From positions 310,001 through 374,000 of the forward strand of contig NC_039519.1 of NCBI RefSeq assembly GCF_003672135.1: a stretch of DNA of 64,000 bases, read 5' to 3'. The notes under the pieces are model-generated. The model was not told the origin of the DNA and searched no databases. It saw nothing but the letters and a program-made list of their open reading frames with translations. The stretch is from Ooceraea biroi (Eukaryota > Arthropoda > Insecta > Hymenoptera > Formicidae). Below, in pieces: positions 22,910-34,772 of the stretch (within the stretch, counting starts at the first letter, position 1; each line of letters opens with the position of its first letter). A program made the translations under genes and the position numbers.

Positions 22910-24788
22910 GAATTTATCACAGTAGCTTACCCCGTACAGCGCTCTCCTAGAACATGGATTCGTATAGCGGAAAAATTGCGGCAGTGCTCGTGTAATGCCT
23001 CGAGTACACATGACGAAACGCAACTGATCGTTATGATGTACAATTAAGACCGAAGATTTTTGTAGATATACATCTTCCGCGTTATACTGGGGTTTACCAT
23101 GCCGTACTAGTTCGTTAGAAAATGTAACTGCCATTTATGTCGTCATGGCATTAAAAAAAAGAGTCCTTATACGCGAAATTAGCGAAGCTTTTACATTTTA
23201 TAAATTTTTACACGTAAAATCAAACATGAAAATGCGCTCCTCTACACGCGATCATTTTTACGAAACCTCAGGAGATGCCTTTGCAAGTGCAATAATATAA
23301 AGTTTTCTAAACGATTTTCTGACGAGAAGGAAAATATGAAAATATATTTTAACATATTTCGTGTTATATATAACTATAGTTGAAACTGAAAAGAATGAAT
23401 AAATATAATTACCATTTAATGTAATTTATATATAGGAAATGCAATTTATAGAAAACTGAGATTATATAAAATGCAATGGTAAAATAAGAACATGTAAAAT
23501 AGGAAACATATTTTTACATAGGAGAAAAAGATTGCAGCGTGTATATGTGTATCTGCAATATAATAGACTGTTTAATTATTTTTTAAAAGAATGCCGGTAA
23601 GTTCTTTTTTGATTTATATGATATGCGCTGCGCAACGATATCATAGATAAAAAGATATAACAAAAAAAAATATATATATATGTAGAATATAAGGGGTTTC
23701 ATTATTAATAACATTTTGTACTTAATATTATATGTGTTATACTAAATACTGTTAAAATATATCTTTTTCTATATCATAATATCACGATCAACAGCGGTCA
23801 CATGTATCATTGTACATACATACACATATACGTCATTATTCTAGTTTAACACCAAATATATCGTTATACAAATCGGCAATGTGAAAAAAAGTACAAAATC
23901 TTACGCCTTAAGAATTTGTCAATATCTGTCAATATCAGCAATTTTCATCGAGAGCGAGAAAAATAGCGCAAATGGAACTGAATTTATATGTATCAAGATA
24001 ACTGAGAATAGTGCGACTGACAAGACGATTTAAAACAAAAATAACAATGAAAGTAATCAATGGAATAAATTATTCTATGGGATATGTATGAATTTTGATA
24101 AGTTTGTTCCATAAATTTGCTTTACCGAAAAATTAAAGAAAAAGAAAATCAGTCATACCGAGTGCAACAAGGCGATAAGAACATTTTTAGGTCCTCTCGC
24201 TTTGGGCGAGAATTGTAATTGATAATGATCGATGAAGAAATTCCGTGTAAATTATTGTTTTTCGATGCTTCGATCGTTGAGTATTTTTTAAAATAAATTA
24301 ACAGAACAGGAAAAAACAATCTTAATAGCTATGCGAGAAATAGCAAGGATGCTGCCTTTAGATCTTTATAAATTGTGTTTCACTCAACAGATTGTAAAAC
24401 CTATTAAAATATATGTTAATTTTCATTTCTAGTAAAATTATTTACACGAGTTTGTATGTTCCTACGACATTCATAATTACAAAAACTTCAGATTTCTATT
24501 TCATCGGTTACGCAAAGTGTACTCGAGTAACGATTTCGAAATATAAAAATATAAGATGAGTGCACGAGGATACTTCCGTCAGTAATTGTGTCTTGCAAAT
24601 TCGCTTGTTTCGTTCGAAATACGGTAAATATGTTTCCACCAAGGAATGATCGATTGAAATTTGGCACTTTGGCAAAGTGTGCAGCGGTATTGTGCTTCGA
24701 AACAAAACGACGAGGCATTTTTTACTTACACAAACACATGAAATATACTTGTGGAGAACTTAAGAACCGTCATGTCAAATTTCCACCA
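22910..24788. other. Intergenic region between GPR143 and AKAP10 (convergent 3' ends)
   Basis: AT-rich, low-complexity DNA lying between the 3' ends of two convergent genes. The GPR143 3' UTR probably ends after the AATAAA at 23398-23403. I see no coding segment and no TIR element. Confidence 0.5.
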
Positions 24789-27700
24789 TCAAGAAGGAAG
24801 ATTCGTAGCCCCGAGTGTCAAGGACGTGATTTCACGAACGATCATCTCAGCGATCCTCCATGCTAACTCTTCCTTAGCCTATTAATAAATTAATTAGTTG
24901 AGTTACACGCGGTTAGATTAATACATATATATATGAATAATTGTTATCGACTTTCAAAATAATATTAAAACTACTCCAATATTATAACATAAAAAATCTT
25001 ATTTACCTTATCTTGTTCTATATTTACAAATCGTTTTACAGCCCGAGTCAAGCGAGATTCTGAAATTAGCGTGACTTGATCATCGTGTCATCCACGTGCA
25101 TACAAACTTTCTCCAAACATAATGAAACAGAAAATAACTCACCGTATTTCCTATGAGGATCTGGCTCTATTTCAGTAATAAATCTACCTAAGTTGTCAAT
25201 GTAACCGATGCTTAATCTACAAAGTGCGCGAAATTATTGATCGATCAGAAAATCGCTCGTATGCCAATGTCAAAATAATAAAGTATACCTATACTTGTTA
25301 CGCCGCCATAAAGAATCCGGATCGTATAGTTGCTTGGTATCGATATTTAAATGACTGTTGATGCTCTTTTTGTTGTTGGGTAATTTGCTGCCATTATTTC
25401 CGATTTGAGAAATACTTGGCATACTAGTGCACACGGAGCTCACTTCGCTGCTGCAATCTGAACCTGAAGACGTATCGTAAAAATTAATATCCACCAAGTT
25501 GCCAATTATGCATGTGGAAGAGGCTTAAATCTGATTTGTATCATGAAGATAGTATATTATTATTATAAAATTTATGATTACAAATATTAAAAATTCCAGT
25601 AAAAATAATATTCTTATGATAAAATATATTTCACGAAATATACAATAACATATTTAAGAAAATGGCAACATTAAAATTATCAGTCGGCACGAACCTGTTC
25701 TCCTTATCTTGGGATGTACACTTGGACACGGACTGCTCTGGATCGTGCTGATTAACTCCGATAAGTATTTGTAATACAGTTGCGACGATAAGAACGCCGG
25801 GAGATAATGCTAGAAAAAAGTGTGACACATATTTGCTCTTAATTCAATTACTGGGGCTTTACGAGAGTGTGCGGTGAATGCCAGGCACTTGACTAACGAG
25901 CGACAAGCAGAAAAAGTCGCGTGACAAAGGAGTGCGGTGTACCTTGTTGAGAAAATTATATACAATTTTGCTGGGTTTATCGAAACAATCGGGCTGCGGG
26001 CCTCTCTCGTCCTCGCGACAAATGTTCTGCTCCACGTGAAAGCGAATCTTGTCGCTGAATCCGAGGGGCATCGTCGCTTGCAAGCTAAAATACCTAGGAG
26101 GGACGCAGAAATTTCTTACAATTTGCATTTTCTTTTAATCTTTATAATACATCTACGCACGCATGCACGCATGCGTGCGTATAAAATAATTGTGTATAGA
26201 AACTTACTTTTCGTAGATAACAACGGCATCGGACTGCGCCTCCTCGGGGTCGGCCGCACCTTTCTTCTCCAAGAGATTCTGCTTGTAACTCATGGCCGAC
26301 ATCCAGAAATCCAGCAGCTCCCGTTTATTCTCGAGTTCCATGAACTACAAAACATTGGTAAGGACTCTAAGAACAATGCCACTCCACCGGGAAATTAATC
26401 AGAAGCAAGGCGCTAACCTCCATGAAGTAAAAGAACGCTGTCTCATTATACAATATATCCATTAGCTGTACATTGCCACTGGTCAGCACATCGATCTGAT
26501 GCTTGCAGTGAAATTCGCTTCGTAGAAAATCGTTAATATACCTGCAAAACGTGGGTTTTAAATTCCTCTGGCACGCAAAACAAATATTAGGAATTACATT
26601 GTAGTAATATCAGCGCGCATCACTCACTCGTTCTCTAATATATCGTATACTATGCTTCGAACAGCAGATAGGCACCGTAATATAGGCTCAATGTTTTCCT
26701 GCGCTACGGCCTTCTCCATCTCCAGCCTCAATGCTTCAGGTATTTGACTGATACCGAGAGCCTCCTTGAGTACGTACTTCTTATAAACCCTCGCAGCATC
26801 CTGCCTGGTTGTCGTCATGTCGTGTCTCCTCCTGCCGCAAGCGTGACTCGATTGTCGCGTCTCGCCTACCGCCTGACTAGTCTTTGGCATACTATTCGAC
26901 ACGGACGTCGCGCACCTGTCGTCGCTACCGTCCGCGTGTTCATCGAGCCGTAACTCGCTGCTCGTTCGAATATCTACATCGTTAGCGAGTACGTTGCAAC
27001 TAAGGTTTTCGTTATCGTCTAGGGAAGTAGGCAAAGCGTCTAATAGCTCCTTTTGATTTGAACGTCCGGCCCTCTCCGCCGCGTCGGGCACGCCAGACGC
27101 GCTGCACAAGCACTCCACCTCCAGCCAGAATTTTATGAGGGCCACGTGCTTCCTGGTGTCCATAAACTGAATGAAATAGCCGAGGGCACTCTTGTCCGTA
27201 AGTACTTCCGGCAGAGTTTTGGACAGCCGTGAGCCGAAGGCGTCGTCGCCGAGAACTTCTTCCTCCTCTTCTTCCTCAAGACTGCACAGTACACCCGAGG
27301 GCGTTTGAATGGACGACGTGCCGCCGTTGAATGCATCTGTCAAGAGGCTCCCTGAGCCTGTCGATCTCGCGGGTGAAGTTTCTAGCAATCCGGACTTGTC
27401 CTTGTGTCCTGGAAGCATCGCAGGCAACTTATTACAACGCAGGCTAAATGCCTAAACATTCCAGTAAGTGGAAAAGAATTTAGTCTCGCTTCGAATACAA
27501 GCAACGTGAGGCCAGTGTGCGGATCACATTTAAATCCGATGACGCAGACTACTATGAATTCTAAACTTTATCATTATAATTTAAAGGAACCGAAATGCGC
27601 GACACTCGAGGAGCAACGAGCGGGAGAAAGGAGAGATGAAGAGGCATGTTGCGACAGGCATGAAATGTCAAAGGGTCAATTCGCGCAAGGGGGTACACGT

Positions 27701-27798
27701 GTCGTCGCATGCTGGTGCCTGGCCGATCGTGACGCGATCTCGCCCACGAGCGCGGATCAACGTGCATAATTACCAATCTTCTTAAGAAACTGGAGCAT
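24789..27798 (-). CDS. AKAP10: A-kinase anchor protein 10 (dual-RGS PKA anchor)
   Basis: Scaffold that tethers the PKA regulatory subunit, carrying two RGS-type domains; mitochondrial or endosomal in vertebrates. Exons in coding order: 27798-27774 (MLQFLKKI), 27408-26628, 26541-26418, 26344-26208, 26093-25943, 25809-25695, 25523-25289, 25216-25143, 25059-25007 and 24878-24789. Phases are consistent; 594 aa. The first RGS starts near LGYFIQFMDTRKHVALIKFW and is interrupted by an acidic/Ser-rich insert, resuming at ARVYKKYVLKEALGI. The second RGS spans YINDFLRSEFHCKHQIDVL, FFYFMEFMELENKRELLDFW, IYEKYFSLQATMPLGF and HYLPAFLSSQLYYKYLSEL. The C-terminus has a SIGYIDNLGRFITEIEPDPHR block and ends in the amphipathic helix KEELAWRIAEMIVREITSL, the position of the PKA-binding helix in vertebrate AKAP10. 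The two small exons near 25 kb and the tiny first exon rest on phase plus homology. Confidence 0.94.
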
Positions 27799-28938
27799 CG
27801 TTCGTGTCAGCGCGTAGCATGATCAGGGGTCGCCGATGACGTGAGGGTCGCCGAGGAATGAACCACGGACGTCGCGGCTGCGAGTGGTGTCCCACGGAAG
27901 GCGAGTGGAGCGCATCAGCCTCGCCCGAAGTGTCGGGCCCCGCCGTGCGCCGAAAACGATCCGGACGCAGGCCGAGTTCCCTCGTCGACTCCGGCGATGA
28001 CGACGACGGTGATCCACACCCCGGTTACGCGCGGCGGCGCGCGACATCTCGTCGCAGCGGCGTCATTACGGACGTAAGCGACGGATTGCGGTTGTTTGCA
28101 TCGTCGGCGATTACGACAGACCGTGCAGGGGTGCAGGTGCAGAACGGCGCATCGGGTGACGGGGATCCGTTCATCGCTCGTTTACATTCGGTCACCCTCG
28201 AGGAGGCTTCGATACTCGAAAGGCTGATTCGATAACCGCGAGACTCGATCGACGAATCGAAGCTGCCTTCACGTTGATTTAATCTTGTGTATGTATGTAT
28301 GTACACTTTTATTTACACTTGAAAGGATGCAAATGCGGCGCATGTGTCAGCTAGACAGAGAAGAAAAGAGGAGAAAGTACGGAGAAGTGTAGAAAGTGCA
28401 CGTGCTGTGAATAGAGCCGTTAATTCTTAACGCGCGCGTTTTCAAACGAGATTTTGAATAGTTTTAAACGAATAGTTTACGTTATAGTGCACAACATGGT
28501 ACCTTTTTTATTTTTTTTATTTTTGTTGAAGTATGCGTGATATGTAACGAAATAAATGGTGACAAAATAGTGTGTGGCAAATTTTACAAAAAACAATAGA
28601 CTACAACAAATATTTCATAAAAACTTTGTACGTTTTCTTTTCGGAATACATAAAACTTTCTGAATCCAAATTAGAATTAAAAAATTAAAAATTAAGAAAT
28701 TTGGAGATATTTATGGTATTTTCTTTATATCTGCGACGTTTATTTATATCGGCACTTTTGTATCAGAAAAAATAAAAAACGATAATAATATATTTTATTA
28801 TTAACGTATAATTGAAGTAACTATAATTACAATTTATTATTACATATTATTAAACATTGCTGTTGTACTGTTAATAAAAAATTGAGGCTTTTTGTGCTAT
28901 TGGTATTATGAGCTGATTTGACTTCTGGGTTGAAGCTA
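27799..28938. other. GC-rich region upstream of AKAP10, then AT-rich DNA
   Basis: 27799-28300 is markedly GC- and CpG-rich compared with its surroundings and sits directly upstream of the AKAP10 start, so it is a likely promoter/5' UTR. The ORFs in both strands here look like GC-driven open frames. 28440-28938 is AT-rich with no visible gene. Confidence 0.4.
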
Positions 28939-29939
28939 CCCATACAGCACGAAAAGATTTCAGAAATATTTCAGAAGTATTTCATCTGACAGATGAAAGC
29001 ATCTCATAAACATTGCAAAATGTTTCTGCAACAGTTATGAGACAACTCCGGAATAGCAAAATGTCCGCGACACTTGCATTCAAAACCTTATAGAAGGGTT
29101 GCTGAAAGGTATAGATCAATCTGCAACCTTTCTGAAATATTGCCGAAAGATTATTAAAATAGCTGAAATCTTTTTGATATATTACTAAAGGTTAATTGAA
29201 ATAATTTTGAAACTTTCCTATGATGTTGCACACAAATTACAAAGCTCTTATTCAAATCAATTGAAAATACTTCAGAAATTATATTGAAATTTATTATACG
29301 AGTATTCAGAAGATTGCAAATACTAAAAAGTTATAATAAAAATTATATATAAAATGTATTTATTATTTTTATTGTACGTTTTTATTTAATATTTGCAATC
29401 TAATTAATATAATAAATATGCTTAATGAAAAAAATACATAATATATATAAGATGTATATAGATATGCACATACATAGCTAAACCAAGTATTCACCAAGTT
29501 TCCCTTTAAAAAGCGTCAATTGTTGGCACATTGACAAACAGCCATTCTTATATTATATATTTCCCTTTTTCTTCCTCCAAATAGTTGATTAAAAGGAAAG
29601 AATTATATAGATGTATAATTCTCTGTTCAACCAACGCTTGTATTTGAAAGAAAAAAAGGATACGTGAAGATAATGCATTTTTTGGTCAACTGGTTAGCTT
29701 CACTAAAGATCGAATACTTGGTCTAGGTGTATATATATATATATAATTTTACTTTTTACAATATTCACATTTTTTCAAATTTATTGCATGTGGTGGTAGG
29801 TTTTAGAAACATTTCTGTTGCAACATTTCATATGACATATTGCGGAATCCTTTGAGAAATGTTGCATATGAAATGTGAAATCTTGAAATGATTTTAAAAC
29901 CTTCCTGAAAGCTTTCTGTATTAATCGGTGCTGTATGGG
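28939..29939. mobile_element. CCCATACAGCAC-family TIR element, 1,001 bp (copy b)
   Basis: 12-bp perfect terminal inverted repeats CCCATACAGCAC/GTGCTGTATGGG, flanked by TA on each side (28937-28938 and 29940-29941). The interior is AT-rich with TTTCAGAAAT- and GAAATGTTGC-type words and has no transposase ORF. It is the near-identical inverse of copy c at 34773-35771; the two bracket the first YDQRQ gene. Confidence 0.85.
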
Positions 29940-29941
29940 TA

Positions 29942-30976
29942 CATTTTTTATCATTTTGACTCCAACGTGAACACTTCAGTCTACTTCATCGGGAAGAAAA
30001 GATATTGAGATACAGTATCCAACTAGGAAGCTAAATCAGAAATAATTATTGCTACTGCTATCTGTAAAAATTACAATATAGTATCGAATATTACGTTTAA
30101 AAAATTTATAGTTTTAGAAAGACTTGCATATTTTAAAATAAATTAAATATACAATAAATTTATAACACGTACACAATAGTTAAACCAACATTATTACAAG
30201 AGATTTCTTAGCATAATACTATTACGATAATTTGATGTTTTATCTACATTAAAGAAAATTTAAATCAGTATTTATTCTTTAAAATGCACATACTTATATT
30301 TTTAAAAGTTTATCAATAAACGATACATTATAAAATCATAAAGCAAAAATCCATGAAATACAGACTTCCGTGATTATTTCAGCTTTCCTTCTAACAATAT
30401 TTAATATTTATCAATGAAGCTTATAACATTTTAGGTATTATAAAATATCTTAAAGGATGAAACAGCAAATTCCCATGAACTCTGATTGTATCTCCGCTTT
30501 ACCGATTCGAAAGCCATCTGAAAATTGATGTGTTGCTTCTCAGGCGCTCAGACTAAATGGACGATATCGGACAACTCGTCGGTCGACTTGAGATCGTTAC
30601 GGAATCGATCGCACACGTGCAAGCACTTTTGATGACCGAGCTGGCGAGCGGAGACTACATCGACGTCCTGATGGCCGGCTGTCAAGGCTGTAAAGCGCGT
30701 AACGCGAAAGGGCAACGGCCGGGCATCGTACTCGGATTGCGAAGCGAGGTGAAGGCGAAGGCTAAAAGGTGACAGAGAAGCGAAGACGACGTGTCCGCCG
30801 AGCTATTCACCGTGTATACCGGTTTGTCCACGCGAGTGCGGACCATTACGTCCGTGCGAGCTGGCCATCGGGCGATACAGGTCCCCAGCCGTAGGCCCGG
30901 ACAGTCAGGACGGGCCCGAAGCTTCCGCCGCCGCGCATTTTTCAGTTGGCGCTCGAGAGGATTGATCGCGACGACG
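29942..30976. other. Region upstream of the first YDQRQ gene
   Basis: AT-rich to about 30530, then GC-rich to the start codon at 30977. The GC-rich part is probably promoter and 5' UTR. An AG at 30541-30542 after a pyrimidine-rich run could be a 5' UTR splice acceptor. Open frames here (for example from 30557) look GC-driven and have no features. Confidence 0.4.
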
Positions 30977-33900
30977 ATGATCATGCTCGCTCTGCACGGC
31001 TTCCTCATTATCACGACCTGTCACATTATCGCTGTGACGCCGGCACCGACTAAAGTTTACGATCAGAGGCAGACCGGCGACCTGAATGTGCAGATTGAGC
31101 TGAAGGACCTGCGCGTCGTCGCTCTGATCAACTCCGAGCTCCTGGACGATTACACGGTAAACCAATTTTATCACGTAGATGATTAAGGGGATGCTGCAGC
31201 TGCTAGTCAACTATTTTTCCACTATAGCGATGGTAATTGCAGTTTCGAAAATTCTCTTTATTGCTTGTGCAGAATAAAAATCCTTTTCCACAAATGAAGT
31301 ATAGATAGAAAGAAAGCCCGCTCTACAGGACTTTATATTCAAAATGGAAAAAAGTGAAAAACTTGCATTTGTCTTTTCTAACTTTTTTCCATTTTGAATA
31401 TAAAGTCCTGTAGAGCGGACTTTCTTTCTATCTATACTTCATTTGTGGAAAAGGATTTTTTATTCTGCACAAGCAATAAAGAGAATTTTCTGTCAGCTCT
31501 ACAGGACTTTATATTCAAAATGGAAAAAAGTGAAAAACTTGCATTTGTCTTTTCTAACCTTTTTCCATTTTGAATATAAAGTCCTGTAGAGCGGACTTTC
31601 TTTCTATCTATACTTCATTTGTGGAAAAGGATTTTTATTCTGCACAAGCAATAAAGAGAATTTTCAGTCAGCTCTACAGGACTTTATATTCAAAATGGAA
31701 AAAAGTGAAAAACTTGCATTTGTCTTTTCTAACTTTTTTCCATTTTGAATATAAAGTCCTGTAGAGCGGACTTTCTTTCTATCTATACTTCATTTGTGGA
31801 AAAGGATTTTTATTCTGCACAAGCAATAAAGAGAATTTTCTGTCCGCTCTACAGGACTTTATATTCAAAATGGAAAAAAGTGAAAAACTTGCATTTGTCT
31901 TTTCTAACTTTTTTCCATTTTGAATATAAAGTCCTGTAGAGCGGACTTTCTTTCTATCTATACTTCATTTGTGGAAAAGGATTTTTTATTCTGTACAAGC
32001 AATAAAGAGAATTTTCTGTCCGCTCTACAGGACTTTATATTCAAAATGGAAAAAAGTTAGAAAAGACAAATGCAAGTTTTTCACTTTTTTCCATTTTGAA
32101 TATAAAGTCCTGTAGAGCGGACTTTCTTTCTATCTATACTTCATTTGTGGAAAAGGATTTTTTATTCTGCACAAGCAATAAAGAGAATTTTCTGTCAGCT
32201 CTACAGGACTTTATATTCAAAATGGAAAAAAGTGAAAAACTTGCATTTGTCTTTTCTAACTTTTTTCCATTTTGAATATAAAGTCCTGTAGAGCGGACTT
32301 TCTTTCTATCTATACTTCATTTGTGGAAAAGGATTTTTTATTCTGCACAAGCAATAAAGAGAATTTTCTGTCAGCTCTACAGGACTTTATATTCAAAATG
32401 GAAAAAAGTGAAAAACTTGCATTTGTCTTTTCTAACTTTTTTCCATTTTGAATATAAAGTCCTGTAGAGCGGACTTTCTTTCTATCTATACTTCATTTGT
32501 GGAAAAGGATTTTTATTCTGCACAAGCAATAAAGAGAATTTTCTGTCAGCTCTACAGGACTTTATATTCAAAATGGAAAAAAGTGAAAAACTTGCATTTG
32601 TCTTTTCTAACTTTTTTCCATTTTGAATATAAAGTCCTGTAGAGCGGACTTTCTTTCTATCTATACTTCATTTGTGGAAAAGGATTTTTATTCTGCACAA
32701 GCAATAAAGAGAATTTTCTGTCCGCTCTACAGGACTTTATATTCAAAATGGAAAAAAGTTAGAAAAGACAAATGCAAGTTTTTCACTTTTTTCCATTTTG
32801 AATATAAAGTCCTGTAGAGCGGACTTTCTTTCTATCTATACTTCATTTGTGGAAAAGGATTTTTTATTCTGTACAAGCAATAAAGAGAATTTTCTGTCCG
32901 CTCTACAGGACTTTATATTCAAAATGGAAAAAAGTTAGAAAAGACAAATGCAAGTTTTTCACTTTTTCCATTTTGAATATAAAGTCCTGTAGAGCGGACT
33001 TTCTTTCTATCTATACTTCATTTGTGGAAAAGGATTTTTATTCTGCACAAGCAATAAAGAGAATTTTCTGTCAGCTCTACAGGACTTTATATTCAAAATG
33101 GAAAAAAGTGAAAAACTTGCATTTGTCTTTTCTAACTTTTTTCCATTTTGAATATAAAGTCCTGTAGAGCGGACTTTCTTTCTATCTATACTTCATTTGT
33201 GGAAAAGGATTTTTTATTCTGCACAAGCAATAAAGAGAATTTTCTGTCCGCTCTACAGGACTTTATATTCAAAATGGAAAAAAGTGAAAAACTTGCATTT
33301 GTCTTTTCTAACTTTTTTCCATTTTGAATATAAAATCCTGTAGAGCGGACTTTCTTTCTATCTATACTTCATTTGTGGAAAAGGATTTTTTATTCTGCAC
33401 AAGCAATAAAGAGAATTTTCTGTCCGCTCTACAGGACTTTATATTCAAAATGGAAAAAAGTGAAAAACTTGCATTTGTCTTTTCTAACTTTTTTCCATTT
33501 TAAATATAAAGTCCTGTAGAGCGGACTTTCTTTCTATCTATACTTCATTTGTGGAAAAGGATTTTTTATTCTGCACAAGCAATAAAGAGAATTTTCGAAA
33601 CTGCAATTACCATCGCTATAGTGAAAAAATAGTTCACTAGCAGCTCCAGCATCCCCTTAACTATGATATGTATGTAGTATGAGATTCCTCTTTGTTTCTT
33701 CAGTGTTCTTATCTTCTTCATTGTGAATGGCTCTTCTTGTTAGAATAGCGCCACTTCAGATTTCTTATATTTTTTCCTAATTTTTAAAATAGTGTTTATT
33801 CTTCTTTTCTGCTTATTCTTTAGTCAGAGTTGAGGGAGATCTCTGAAAATATAAATTAGATGTCGTTGTAAATCTAAAACAAATTGTTGCTACTTTAGAT

Positions 33901-34649
33901 TGTAATTGATGACTGAAGAAATGAGAGGCATATATAATAGAATAAAATATATAGATATTTAAAAAGACTTTACTTGATATGCTGAAGTAGTTTTATTATT
34001 ATAACAATTACATTAAATCGAACAAAATCTGAAGAAAAATTTAAAAAGTCATTAGAATTATGTTCTTTGCAGTATTTTTACGAAATTTATAATACATTTT
34101 TTAAAATATTACGAAGAATATTCTTCACAAACGTGAAGAAGTCACAGTATTCACATCGTCGACATAACGTTGCTTTTACAGGATTATGATTACTTTTATG
34201 ATTATGCCGACTTCACCGTCAAGCCGGGTAGTAGACCTACTACAAGTCCCACGACGAAGATCACCGAGAAAAATGATATTGCAGAAACGACTGAGCCTGT
34301 TTCATTGCAAAACTCGACCATATCGAATCCACCTCCCAATAATATAAATTCGACCGAGCAGAATACGACGTTATCGAATAATGAAGAAATGCCGAGCGTT
34401 GATCAATCGAACGGTACCACGATCTCGATATCGAATGCAGATGATAAGAGTCAAGAGAGCCAAGAGAGCCAAGAGAGCCAGTCGAGCGAGGAAGATAGTG
34501 GAACTGAGGCAGTTACCTCTTCAATTACGATGAAGCCTTTGCGAATCCTGCGCTCGCAAAAGCGCTGTAAATCTGGATACATTCCGAATGGCGATGGACG
34601 CTGTCGACGAGCGAGTCGGCCGTGGTTGTCACTGCTGCAAAGGCAATAA
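30977..34649 (+). CDS. Secreted YDQRQ-family protein 1 (unrecognised)
   Basis: Two exons, 30977-31156 and 34182-34649, in phase 0, giving 215 aa. The Met at 30977 is chosen because it begins a typical signal peptide (MIMLALHGFLIITTC). An upstream in-frame extension is basic, non-hydrophobic and lacks ATG. The mature start has VYDQRQTGDLNVQIELKD, the motif shared with the genes at 36535 and 41183. A Tyr/Asp stretch (DYDYFYDY), a long Thr/Ser/Asn-rich linker with many N-x-S/T sites and an SQE-repeat follow. The C-terminus has two Cys in RCKSGYIPNGDGRCRR. The layout suggests a secreted, probably glycosylated, extracellular protein. Function unknown. Its 3-kb intron holds foldback locus 3. No transmembrane segment beyond the signal. 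Confidence 0.8.
31183..33660. mobile_element. TTAA-bounded foldback element with ~13-unit internal array (locus 3)
   Basis: It starts TTAAGGGGATGCTGCAG and ends CTCCAGCATCCCCTTAA inside the intron of YDQRQ gene 1. It contains about 13 tandem units of 173-180 bp, each a hairpin: CCGCTCTACAGGACTTTATA ... TATAAAGTCCTGTAGAGCGG around a short core, then a spacer with CTGCACAAGCAATAAAGAG. The core occurs in both orientations among units (GAAAAACTTGCATTTGTC or GACAAATGCAAGTTTTTC). Repeated short ORFs inside are a by-product of the repeat. Confidence 0.88.
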
Positions 34650-34772
34650 CTCAAGTGCGATTGATTGCTCTTAACCACGGTCAACCACGTTCAGGCTCAG
34701 AGTAGAACTAGGATTCACACCGGATTGCAGAAATCACTAAGCTAATTGTAAGTCGCATAAGTTTGGAAGCAA

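Noticed and set aside
27858..28306. ORFs of 93-125 aa upstream of AKAP10
   Set aside because: CpG-rich promoter-like DNA with open frames on both strands and Arg/Ser-rich low-complexity translations.
30557..30772. 71-aa ORF starting MDDIGQLVGRLEIV upstream of YDQRQ gene 1
   Set aside because: No domain, no splice link in frame to the signal peptide exon, and it lies in GC-rich leader sequence. It might be a 5' UTR or upstream ORF but cannot be supported.
31570..33167. Repeated short ORFs of the MNIKSCRADF type
   Set aside because: They recur with every ~175-bp palindromic unit, start with non-ATG codons or in the hairpin, and end at unit borders; they come from the repeat.
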